Below are positions 35,019-46,078 of a stretch of 64,000 nucleotides of DNA, one piece after another. Location of the stretch: the NCBI RefSeq assembly GCF_000006565.2, contig NC_031477.1, positions 2,388,043 through 2,452,042 of the forward strand, written 5' to 3'. Source of the stretch: Toxoplasma gondii ME49. Taxonomy: Eukaryota; Apicomplexa; Conoidasida; Eucoccidiorida; Sarcocystidae. The position numbers and the translations under genes are program-made. The first letter of the stretch is position 1; each line of letters begins with the position of its first letter. The notes beneath the pieces were generated by a model. That model made no database searches. It was not told the DNA's origin and saw nothing but the letters and a program-made list of their open reading frames with translations.

Positions 35019-38000
35019 ATGGCAGCCTCTGGGTGGATGCGCTCGGAGTCGCGCAGCCACATGTCAGTTCCCTTCCCCTCAAGTAGCCGCTCGCCGTTTT
35101 CGCGTCCGTCTGCAGGGTTACACACAGGCTCGTGCAGGCAGCGTCTGCTCCAGTCTCTCCACGGCATCTTCTTTTCTTGTCGATTCCTGTTCAGTCTCCT
35201 TCTCCAGGGATGCGAGCGCAGCAGCCAAACTGCGAGAGCCGCTCTCAGCTCCTGCTGCGGCGGACTCAGCCGCGCATTTGCGGATGTGGGCTGGAACGGG
35301 TGGCCGTGGGGATCGGACGGACTCTTTGACGAAGGGCTCGCGGAAATCTCGACTTCTGGAAGTGGCGAAGAACGCAAGAAAGGGAGCCCACCGTGTCGCC
35401 TGCGTTTGCTGCTCTGTGGTCCGAGACAGGCTGGGAAAACTGCGTTGCTCTATCGGCTGAAAATCGGAGGATTCATTCCTACTGTGCCCTCGATGGGTGC
35501 CCAACGGTAGGTCTGAAAAGCGGAAAAGTGACGACTAGCGAAGCGGGAGGGACAAACGCCAACAAGGCGACCGAATCTCGGGTGGGTGCAGGATCTGCGG
35601 TCAAACGCGCAAACACCGCCTTCAAAGATCGCGGTTTGTGGTCGTTTTCAACCTGAAGGTGCGAGAGCAACGGCCAGAGAAGCGTCGAAGGAAGCAAAGG
35701 AAACCATCGTGTTCCAGCATAGGCCGTGCTTCTCCCCGTTCAAGAGAGACTCTCTGCCGCACACAGTTCCCTTCGACTTCTCTCTAGAGACTGCGGAACC
35801 TTGCGTTTTTCTCGCAGATGCGCAGGAAGTGCAAGACTGCGTAGACCGCCCTGAACCCCGTCTCACTTCTTGAGTCGTTGCTTTTACGTGCAGGGAAGAA
35901 TTCTCTGTCACGCTCGACGTGCATCGCCCTGCGTCGGGCACTGCGGCGCTTCAATCTCCGGGCGTTAAGGAAAAAGCAAAGTTTTCCGCGAGGAAAGGGC
36001 GAGATCTTCTGAAGGCGAAGCCGCGCGTCTCCGAAGATCCAGGAGCTCTCGAACGCGCCTGCAGCGCCACCCTTCTAGAGGAAGGCTTCATGAGTGGAGC
36101 AGACGCGGCTGGAGGCGGGCAACAACAGGCCCCGGAACCTGAGCAGTCAGAACCTGCGAGTCTCTGCACAGTGGAAAGACGAAAGTGCTCTCTCCTTGTT
36201 TGGGACCTCGCGGGTGGCGATGGCATTGAAACGCGGTGGAGAGCCATGCAGGAGGTACGAACGGAACAGCGAGGGAGAAGCGGCGCTTGCGCAGCGGCCG
36301 TGAGCGACTTGTCTGTGGTGGCATTTCCGTGTGTTTCTGTCCGGCCTTCCGTCTTCTGGGGGAAGCGAAGTGGCCATCGTTTCTCCACTCAAGGTTTTCT
36401 GACTGGAAAGGAAAAGCCTCTCAAAGTGCGCGAGGAAGCCCTGGAGGCGACTGACGGCAAGAGTCTGGCGGTACAGTACTTCTCTGATCCAGGAAAGGGA
36501 AAGTGCTCAAAGTGAGGGAAACGCGGTGCTGTCGACACACCACTCACCCGCGACGAAATCTGGTTTCTGTTGACCACTTGTACCACGTTTCAGTGATATG
36601 TTCGGTCTGTGGCAAGGCGAACTCTTGTGGCACTTGAGCCTCCAAGTCGTACACATGTTCTTCAGTCCGTGAAGACACCTCGTTTTTCTGGGGCCTCGGC
36701 CCTTGTGCAGCGAGGAGCTCTTCTTCAGGCGGGTCGGCAGGTTGTGCGGACTCGAATCTTCCGCAGGCGATACACGAGGGATGCAGTAGGAAGCGGGCAA
36801 GTCTTGTATTTCACACGAACTGCTTTTCGGGACTGCTTGGGGTTTGTAGAGAGACTCGAGCTTTCAGAACGGCAAGAACGCTCGTTTCTCTTGGCCTTTC
36901 TCTCTGTTTAAGTGCATTTTTTTCGTACCCTTGCTCAACGGAAGGGAACCGTGGAACTGCTGCGTCCAGTTGAGGGTGGAAGTTAGGGCGATGGTCAAGT
37001 CGCCTTCTCCCGTGGTGGAAAAAACAGGAATCCCATGAGCCTCGGGTGCTTGTGCCTGCTCTCATTCTTGGCTGCTGTCTTGCAGACGTGCGACGGCGTG
37101 GTGTTCGTTCTCGACAGCACTCTGTTCACGGGGCTGGAGAAATCTCCGGTGAAACAGCGCGCACTAGAAGATGCGCGGCGGGATCTCCTAGCTCTGTTTT
37201 ACGAGGAGTACTTCGTCCTACACAAGAGCGTCAGATTTTTGTTCTTTGCTAGCAAACAGGTGAGAGAAACTGCGTGCGTGACCACATCGGGGCAGAAGTG
37301 GATGTCCAGACTGAAGGTTGTCTCAGGAGAATTGACAGAAATGTGGGTACTCTCTCTCTCTGAGTGGCTCTGCAGGATCTTCGGAGCGCAGCGCCTGCCT
37401 CGCAGGTCCTGGAACTCTTGGATTTGCCAGTCGACCTTCAGGAAAGGTACGCCTCCTTAGGCTTTTTCGATAGGGGATCGAGCGTTCATGCCTCAACCTC
37501 TGTTTCTCGAATCTGGGGATGTGCGTGGTTTTCAGTGCAGCTGTTTTTGTCCACGTTTTGCAAAGAGTGGGAAAAGGGGAGTTTTTTTTCTTGGTGACTC
37601 TGCGCTGTCAAGAGCAACGGTACTTTTTCATTTTGTGTCCAGCAACTCTCTGCCGTCCCAGGGTCTACAGGTTGGAGTGCACTCTTCTCAGTTGTCCGAC
37701 TTGCGTACACAGAGAAAAATCCGATCATCCAGGTTCCCAGAGACGCGCACCCGTGTGTCTGTTTAAATGCTTGAATGTGCAGGTTGCATGTCATGCCCTG
37801 TAGTGCGGTGTCGGGCGAAGGCCTCCTAAAGGGTTTGGAGTGGCTTGCGAGTAGCGCCCACTGCTCCTGCTTCTCTGGTGGAAATGACGAGGAGTGCAGA
37901 TCGACGGTCGACAGTTCCTGGATTTCCGCGTCCTCCGTTTCTAAGCCACCTGCCCCGGTGGCACCGCACCCAGATCGCACATCCAGCGATGGACGAGGCA

Positions 38001-38335
38001 ATTCTCCGCGGAGCAAAGGGTGGAACTACGGTCAGAATAGCCGGACCTGCACTAAAGGGCCCTCTCCCTTTGTCACGGAAGCGCATGCTGCAGGGCCGAC
38101 TGACGCAGCGGTGGCGACAGAGAGGCCGGAGGGCTCTGCCGAGTGGACGGAACTCGAGGCAAAGAAAGCTGCGGGAACAGATGTGGCGATTCATGGTAAA
38201 GTCAAAGGCGTATGCAACGGGGACGCGGCAGTAATTGATTTGTTAACGGACAGGCAGGAGCTCAGAAACCCCGTGGGCTTGCCCCGAGAGAAAAGTCAAC
38301 AGGGTCCTCATATGTCTGTGGAGTTTCACTGGTGA
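35019..38335 (+). CDS. Divergent ARF-like small GTPase with large insert and tail
   Basis: Five exons in phase: 35019-35506, 35894-36254, 37086-37259, 37376-37446 and 37783-38335, for 548 residues. The GTPase elements are in ARF order: P-loop GPRQAGKT (134-141), switch I TVPSMGAQ (155-162), LVWDLAGGDGIETRW (264-278), GVVFVLDS, FFASKQDLRSA (SKQD at 339-342), a LELLDLPVDLQER helix, and MPCSAVSGEGLLKGLEWLA ending near residue 387. Known ARF family members have WDxGGQ and NKxD; here the catalytic Gln position is Gly and the Asn of NKxD is Ser. About 90 extra residues sit between switch I and the WDxGG strand, and a low-complexity tail of about 160 residues follows the G domain. The N-terminal 130 residues include a hydrophobic stretch (about 49-63), but a strong acceptor ends at 35207, so that part may be intron and the true N-terminus may differ. 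Role unknown; vesicle traffic is the family default. Confidence 0.75.
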
Positions 38336-40439
38336 AGCTGTTTTTTACTCAAGGCGAAAAGGCACAGAGACTTCTGGCGCTTGAGATTTGTCTTACCGCG
38401 CAAAGTCTTATAAGGAAAAATTCTGTGACGGCGGGGGCGACGTCGGGCGGAGTGTCCAATTGCCGGTTGAGGCGGATGAGAGAATAACGTTTTTTCGAAG
38501 GCTGTGTCAGGCCCTTCCAAAGCGCGCAGGGAGCGACGGTAGTATTTAGTATGTGCGTCAGTTTCAAACCGAAATGCGGCTGTGAAGGGCACTGAAATGC
38601 AGTCTGAACAAAGGGTATGTTGACGCGAACAGTGCTTTTTTGTTTGAGCGTGGAGCATGGGAGTGAAGGTGCTTGCTAGTAGGAGACCAACTGTACAAGA
38701 TTCGACGTTTAGAAAACGCACCTCCTCCTATGACACTCTAGAACTGCAAGCAAACCCGCTTGGGATAAGGGTATAAAAAGGGGCAATCGTGAGTCTGTGC
38801 CCACGCTTGTTGGAACATACTGACTTCACAAAGCGGGTGGAAGACATCCAACTGAAAGCCGTTCAGAAAGCTCCATCACGACTCTCCGAGAGCGTTCTCG
38901 TGGCGGAATGGAGTGGTCGCCGTAAGAGACGAGAACATGGTTTTCTGTGTTCAAGTGTAGATCTGCTCGACGCAGTGCCTTCTGCAAGCAGCGGCAACAA
39001 CGACTGAACAACCTGCTCTGAAATTTAGCTGCATAGCATGTTGCCCACCACGACTCGGCACTTCAGTAGCCCCACAGTTAAATGCATTCTGCACTGCGAT
39101 GCTGCGGTGAATCTATCAGAACTGTGGAGTTTGACGAAAGCAAGCTTTGCAGCGTAAGATGCCGCAAGTTGCAGCGTCTCACGAATAGAAATACGAAGCG
39201 ATGGCGTTCCATGACAAGAAGGGGAACTACCAGGCCTGGACACAATGCCCGAAGACAGCAGACGCTGCGGCTACTAGTTCGATTTGGTTCGCGAATCTAG
39301 TGGAAAGTGTCAAGTAGAAATGGGAGTCACGTACTTGGCCAGCACTGCTAAATTTCTGTCTGTTTTGCGAGGTCCTCCTTGACATCTGCGGGCTGCTCAC
39401 GCTCATTGCTCTCCTGTGAAGCGACCTCGCTGCACATGTGAGTCCGAAAAGCGCTGTGTGACTTAACTTTGAGGAGCCCAATCTGTTAAAGCCAACAAAC
39501 TGGAGTTATAGTAATTTAACTACGCTTGGTTGTCGGCTTTAGTTTTATATCTACTGCTTACTGTAGCCTTCCTCGGATATGTACTGCCATGGGGGGAGAT
39601 GAGTTTCTGGGGTGCTACAGTCATTACAAACCTCCTTTCTCGAACACCATATTTGGTACCATGGCTTCTTGGAAGGACCCACATCTGGGATCCTTCTCTG
39701 TCATAACGGTTTGTAGTTAGCTGTTGCGTACACTCCTTAATATCTGAACAGTAGATTATGATTTGGTAGAGGAACAAGCGTCTGAGAGCGTCTGTTGTAC
39801 ATCAACACTAGATACTGCTAATACGACTGTAAAGGTAAGAAATTTGTGTTCGCCTATAAGAGAGCAGAAGGTGACTCGTGCGACACTTTGCCAATTTTGC
39901 GCCAGGATCGATCCAATTCGCCGTGAACCGGCAACACGCGTTGTGAATGCAGAGCTTTATATAAAGTACTTTTGTTGTCAACCATGTGAGCTGAACATAT
40001 TTCATTAAAAGTCGATAACTTGTTTCTCCTGTCAAAGTATGTTCAGTCTACAAGAAAGCCGACCTTCACCAGTCGCAACAACGCATCCTGAGACACTTTT
40101 CTTATCAGACACAATGCGTGTACTTAGCATTCCATCAAAATGATGGGTGACACGTCTGGTATTCGTGGCAACATACGTCCACTATATGAAGAAAAGGCAT
40201 TTTGACCCCATGTGTCTCTTTCCCCCGATAGAATCTACGTAGTGATAAAGCGCCAATATATGTCCCAACCCCTCTGTGGTCAAGTGACCTCCGGAGAACT
40301 GTTTTATCATCGAGAACCCCATGTGGCAGCTAGATCACCCATGGTAGTACTCTCAAGCCTCTTCTTTCAAATAGATTCCATGGAAAACTTAAAAATCGCA
40401 TGTTTGATTGACACTTAGCCTGCGCATTCGCTTCTTGCT
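38336..40439. other. Convergent 3' flanks; no gene seen
   Basis: Lies between the 3' ends of the ARF-like gene and the small four-span gene. AT content is higher than in the genes. Only short motif-free frames occur. Confidence 0.5.
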
Positions 40440-41224
40440 TTATAACGCTCTAGAATTCTTGGTTGCGGTGATGCCACACAGTAGCCAGACCAAACAGCTG
40501 CACCACGTGCAAACAGCGCTGCTCACAGCCAGTGTGCAGTGGTCTTCACCGACCCACTGAACGTCGCAGATATCTGCGGCATCGATTGTTTTGCAGATCG
40601 ATGCAACAACCAAACCTACACTCCACGCGCAGGCTAACGAGGCGGCAAGCAGTTGGACACTGCGGTTGGACCTCAGCTGTTCAAGAACGAACGATATCGT
40701 AATGTAAAGAAAAATCACGGTGGAAAACAGTATCATACACACCACATATATCCTGTGCCAGTGCCATAATCCTGCGCCGATGACACCTGCACAGAAAAAC
40801 AGACGCAGTGGAACTTCGGAAGAAGGCAAAGCATTTATTCTCGCTGCACCACGCAAAAGCATTGCAGTTCATTATCCCAGAGCAAATAGGTCAACTGACC
40901 TGTCGCTGACTCTTAGAAACAGTGGAAACTCTAGATCGAGGGAGGAATGGTAGTTCTACACACAGACCGTGGTGTTGTGCGGTGGGGACTCGCGGGCGAC
41001 TTCCTGGCATCGTTTCCTCAGATAAAGCACATTTTTTAGGGGTGCCTGAACGGGTGACATTCAATTGACAACAACTTTCCGGCATTACAAAAGAAGCTCC
41101 CTACGCTGCGCAGAGCTGCTCACAGCTGGCATCCACTGTATGCGATAGACGGCTTACCGAGTATCCACCCGAGAAGCGCATAAATGAAAATTGTCCTGTT
41201 TGTCCCAGAGAACATTGGCTCCAT
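40440..41224 (-). CDS. Small four-span membrane protein (MARVEL-like layout)
   Basis: Two minus-strand exons in phase: 41224-41158 (67 nt, from ATG to a GTAAGC donor) and 40786-40440 (after CTGTTTTTCTGTGCAG), 137 residues in all. Exon 1 encodes MEPMFSGTNRTIFIYALLGW and most of the first span, which is completed across the junction by ILGVIGAGLWHW. Three more hydrophobic segments follow: YVVCMILFSTVIFLYITISF, VQLLAASLACAWSVGLVVAS and a Cys-rich last span ending LVWLLCGI. The loop between spans 3 and 4 holds two Cys (ICDV and DHC), as in many tetraspan MARVEL proteins. Length, four spans and loop cysteines fit a MARVEL-like protein, but no diagnostic sequence motif was seen, so the family is inferred from layout. 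The first exon alone is too short to stand out, which makes the gene easy to miss. Confidence 0.65.
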
Positions 41225-42404
41225 CGTAGTGTGAAGGCGAGGGAAATATGGAGCTACCCGGGAGGTTGACTGCTGGCGACGGTTATAGAGAAAATCTCTT
41301 ATTGGGGTCAGATCCGTATGGAGCTCGCGACCAGAAAAACGCTTACGATGCCATCACTCGGGAAAGGCCAAATGCGACACGTTTCGTTTGTCGCGTTAAA
41401 TTCACGAAGAAAAGCTAGACTGCATGTTCAACTCCACCAGATATTGGCTACCTGGGCAAGCGACAATCGGCCGAGCTAGCAGTGCAGCGCGGTCGTCAAA
41501 AACTCCATCCCTCTTCCCTCTTCTGGCTTTGTTGAAACAAGATTTCCGCTTCGAATGTGCACTGCGATATCCATGTGCGGTCTTGGCGTCAACCACCAGT
41601 CACCTGACGTTGACTCCGAAATGAACGTATGGGAGCACTGTATGGATTATTGTGTGTTGTCTGGGACTTCAGCAGACCTCTAGTTAGTGTCTTCGACGCC
41701 ATTTTGCGTTGTTTTCTTCACCAGGTTCACGCCAGCTAGCACAAAGACGAAACTTCTCAGCCAGTGTTCACGCCCTAGGAGCGGTGTTTCGTCGTAAGAA
41801 TAGCACCTAGAGTTCTGTGTACAGACGTCTGTGCATGGGAAACATTCCGGCTCCCACAGTTTTCAAGTTGCCAAGCACATTCCCAACTAGGGGTGAAAAA
41901 CAACACAAAACTGTGGCTGCTAGCGACCCACGCTTACAGTCGCCAGTGTTAGGTTTGCTGTGGACACCGCATGTGGTTGACATCTGTTTATTTTCCTTGG
42001 CGTTGTTTCTTCGTTTGTTTCTCTCCAGAAGACTATGACTCGGAAATTGACGCACCTTTTATTATCTCTGCTTTTGCCTGAGGTCGGACGCGAGCTTTTC
42101 AGTCACACGAACCCCCCCACCTGCTTTGCTTGGCAACAGGTACCCGTACCCCAGGGTACTATCGCGGGGGGTGGATCCGAGCTACATTTACAGAGCGAAC
42201 CAATCAGTAGTGCGTCCATCCCAACTCAGGAAGTAAGCATTCGCCTAGCCCTTCCACAGGTTCGCATCAAAGCACCTTTTCCGCTAGCGAATGCAGCATT
42301 TGACAACGGGAAACATTGTAATTCACCGGAAGGTTCTTCGCCACGTCCTCGGACCCCCCCGCTACGCATTGCACAGCCACATGTGAGCACATTCTTCGGT
42401 AGTT
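41225..42404. other. Upstream region of the four-span gene; no gene seen
   Basis: Lies between the start of the four-span gene and the stop of the DUF4602-like gene, both on the minus strand. It presumably contains the promoter of the former and the 3' UTR of the latter. The plus-strand frame starting at 42035 overlaps the last exon of the minus-strand gene and is rejected. Confidence 0.5.
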
Positions 42405-45157
42405 CTAGGAGATCTTCAATCGTAACTTTTTCACTTGCTTTCTGTCTAGTTGACCCGCTGAACCAAGAGCGTTACGCAAGTCCTGACGACCACGCTTTTG
42501 GTCGCGCTGCTTCTTCTTATAGCGTTCTCCACTCTGCAGGTTTCCTCGCTTATCCAGATGCGTAGACACCCCGAGGTGCTTCTCTTCTTCCAGCCTCTTT
42601 GCGATGCTTGCCTTGGTTTTGGCCTGTCTGGACCGCAGTTCCGGTAAGAGCCGCTTCTGTCCTTTCAGTTGCTCTGTGAGAGACAGATTTTCGAACAAAA
42701 CGGAACCCGTGTGAATGCCTCATAAAACAGAAAGGCACCTCCGTGCCACCTCAAACTCCGTCTGATCATCCCCTTGTTGCACTGAGATAATAACACACGG
42801 GGTTACGAACCCTCGAGACAACCATGGAGGTTTTTACGGCTGAAAGCCGCTTTCGTCACTTTTGAAAGAGGACGACTAATCAGCAGAAAACACCACGGTT
42901 CTCGCACCGCTTTCCGAATCGTTGATGATGACAGAGAAACGATCTGCCATAAGCTGAGCAAGCGTTGCCCACTCAACCGGCTACACTGCTGCATACCAAC
43001 GGAACACTGCCGAGTATGGCGTAGATGCGGAGATGGGCATGAATATAAAAACTGCACGGTTAATACTGGTTTCCTTCCTCAGTTTAAGCTGAAAACTCTT
43101 TAGTTACAGATTGCTCCGTTACATCCAGGCGGATACTGCTATATCCACAGTTTTTTTCGCCTTTGTACTGATGTACCTCACGTCCAACAGCCAACAGTGC
43201 GACAAACAAGACCCCTAAGGTGGCGAACGTGGAATGAAGAAACGTGGAGCATCACTGGAATATTTCCAAACTCATCGTTGCGACGCAATTAAAAAAAGGA
43301 GAGATATGGGGCTACTTACTCGCTCCTAAGGCGCGAAGCGCCGCACTGACGTATTGGCGGCGCTGGAAGGTTCCGAGGTGTGGATACACTGCACAACCAC
43401 AGGACACAAACGCCTCATGTTTTATGAAATAAAAAGGAGACAGTTAAGTCCTCGCCGCCGCCTCATGTCTTTTCCTCGGCTCCGTCACGAGCAAGAATTC
43501 CACTTTGACCGATCCCTCGCCGAAGGCCCAGCCTATATGTCGTCCGGAAACCCTGGTGAAGCTTGTCAAGTTCTTCAAGTGTCTTTGGCTCACTGCGATG
43601 ACATTTTTACTGTGGAAGTGAAAGCGACTAAACATCAAGTCTGTAATAACAAGGACAGTCGGGATATGACATGAGATCTCTCTTGGCATAACTTTAAACC
43701 GTTATCAGGCTCCTTAGGCTCGATTGCAGCCCCAGTGAAGAATGAGAAGAACACTGAAGTTCTTCGATCAGTTTCACGGGCTGTGAAGAACGTAGTCACA
43801 CCACGTAAAACATCGTTTCCTTCAGGACCTGTTCCGCCGTGACCCTGTACACGGGTGGTGGTGTTCAGCAATCATGAAGAACTTGATGTTTTATCTCGCA
43901 ATTGAAGAGATCATCGAATGTAACGGTGCGCTCGTGACTGTGCGACTGTCGATCAAACACACAGGTACCCGTCAAGTCTTACCGATCATCCCGTAAAACA
44001 GACATCACTCGCATCTGATAAAACGGAGAGTTCAACTAGGCTGGAGGCGCTGACGATCGCTGGAAAAATGCAACGTTGCATTAAGGTTTGGTGCATCACA
44101 CAGAGACACCGCGTCAGCATGTGCAGCAACAATGAGGCATGAAACGGCTTCGATTTTCGGATGCCATGGCAAGGAGACGCATCAACAGCCGAGCTACGAC
44201 ACTGTTCGACTGAATTGCCCTTTCCTTACCGAGTCTGCGGATATCCCTGACGGTTTCGTCGAACATCTCCTTCTCTCTTTTCTTTTCCTGTTCTTCGCGT
44301 TTCCTTCTGTCTGCATCGGCCGAAACGACAGCGCTATTCGTGCCTTGCCCTGCCGGTGACCGCCCAGACTTTGCGCCACCAGGAGGAGTTCCAGTCCGAG
44401 AGTTGCCGCTTGAATGGAAACCGCTGTCCTTCTTCCCTGAGCCGCGAGCGGCAAACCCTCCATGTGCATGGCTGGAGCTGCCACGGGGGGTCGCAGAAGT
44501 GCGGTCGCAGGAAGGAATTTCCTGAATTTCCTCTCCGAGGAACTCGAAGCCCCACGGCACGGAACAGGAAGGTCGGGTGGAGTCAGGGGAAGAAGCCCCA
44601 GCAGTTGACGAGGAATCTCGAAAGCCGTTTTTTCCTCCCCTCGAGCGCTTCTTTGGTTGCAGGTCACAGTTTGAGGGTGAGACAGAGGGCGAGGCGCCTA
44701 CAGATGAGACAGCACTCTCAACTGAAGTCGACGATCCCTTCTTCTTCCTTGTGCTGCACTCCTGAGTGTTTCCTGTCGGTCCGCTGTCTTGGTGATCGAC
44801 AGCCCTCAGTCCTCCTTGAGATGAAACTCCCGCCCTTTCTGAGGCGGACTCGGCACTCCGGCGGCGCTTTTTTGTCTCGCTTTCTTCTGAGGCAACAACG
44901 GCCTGCGAAGAAGAGCATGCTGGGACACTCTCCTCTTCGTCATCTCCCCAAAATGCCGCGCAGATCGCCCGCAGCTTCGCCTCCGCTTGCGCCTGTTTCT
45001 GCTCCTGCGCATCTGCATCTGCCTCCGCGACTGAAGCGACCTCGCCGCTCTTCGCCTTCTTCAACTTGACAGGCACTTCCTTTCCGGCAAGTTGGCCACC
45101 ATTTCTCCTCCGTCTTTTCTCTATGTTCCGTGAATCGGATGAAAGCGCCATCGACAT
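42405..45157 (-). CDS. DUF4602/C1orf131-like basic nuclear protein
   Basis: Three minus-strand exons in phase: 45157-44230 (928 nt), 43388-43320 (69 nt) and 42673-42405 (269 nt), 421 residues. Exon 1 is hydrophilic and low complexity with KKR clusters and ends in KKREKEMFDETVRDIRRL. The 69-nt exon adds YPHLGTFQRRQYVSAALRAL and the G-A of an LGAK motif that is completed by exon 3. Exon 3 is highly basic: QLKGQKRLLPELRSRQAKTK, KRLEEEKHLGVSTHLDKRG, YKKKQRDQKRGRQDLR and a final QVKKLRLKIS. An acidic/basic N-terminus, a short helix ending in LGAK and a Lys/Arg tail follow the pattern of the DUF4602 family (human C1orf131, an SSU-processome protein). All junction phases agree, and the donors are GTAAGG and GTAAGT. 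The family call is by pattern and is tentative; the gene model is stronger than the name. Confidence 0.6.
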
Positions 45158-46078
45158 TCAAGTAGTACCGGAACTCACTCGCGGACGGAGGGCGACACGC
45201 TACAGGCTCCCTACCCGAGAAGAGGAGACTTCGACGGTTCAGAGAGTGCCTGCTGCAGTAACATTCAAAAATCTTACCCATGGAGTTCTGCTAAATGCTA
45301 CATGCTTTCACCACTTGGTTTGTGCGTGTGGCAACTGCCGTGTTTTCTAAGCAACATGCATGCAGCGTGCATGCAGCCCCAGTCGACCGTCGAGGTCGAC
45401 TCAACAAAAATCTGCTTCGATTTTCGCCGGGTGTGGCCAAAACCACTGTCATTGACTGTGTCATTGTCCGTCTTGTCTGAATTTCCCATCCTGATCCATT
45501 TTCAGACAAGCTGCACGGACAGGAAAACTCCGGGCAGGTCACGCTCGCGGAAATGTCAGACAGCGCATCGAACATCTGACGCATTGTGACCTTTTGTTTT
45601 GACGTTTCAACCAGCTTTCTCTTCCTCCTTTCTCTTATCCCGGTCTTGCATCTTCTTTCATTGCGTACAACCCTTCTCAGGACGCTCATTTCGTGCGTTT
45701 TTTTCAAACGTCAGCTGGAAATAACCATGTGCATGGTCGCCTACGCGGCAGCTCATCGGTATCGGCGCGCCCTTCTTCCTGTGTTCTGCACGCCACGAAC
45801 CATTCATGTCCTCGTTGAAACGCTAATAACTGCGGCAAGAACAAATATTTTGGACAACCTCGCTGGCAGCACTGGATGCAAGTGGAAGTCTGCGTGTACA
45901 TACACCCGAAAGTTTTCGGCTTCCGTGAGGTCCGCTCGTGCCGACTTCTGGAGCCAACCACTTACTTTCTCCAGTTCCGACGCATTTTTGCGCACAATAG
46001 GATGAATCCTGCAGACTTAATCGTTCTGCCTGCGGACTGGCGCTTTTTACTCCCGGGGTTGGCGATTCTGTTCCAGCG
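45158..46078. promoter_or_regulatory. Divergent promoter region between the DUF4602-like and helical-repeat genes
   Basis: The 0.9 kb separating two divergent start codons. It contains two GCATGC-bearing words close together and a compound GTCGAC palindrome at 45354-45404. GCATGC words are binding-site cores for some ApiAP2 factors. No coding exon is supported; the open frames on both strands here are short and overlapping. Confidence 0.45.

Noticed and set aside
42035..42565. 176-codon plus-strand frame
   Set aside because: Overlaps the last exon of the DUF4602-like gene on the other strand, which has phase-coherent splice sites and family-like basic sequence.
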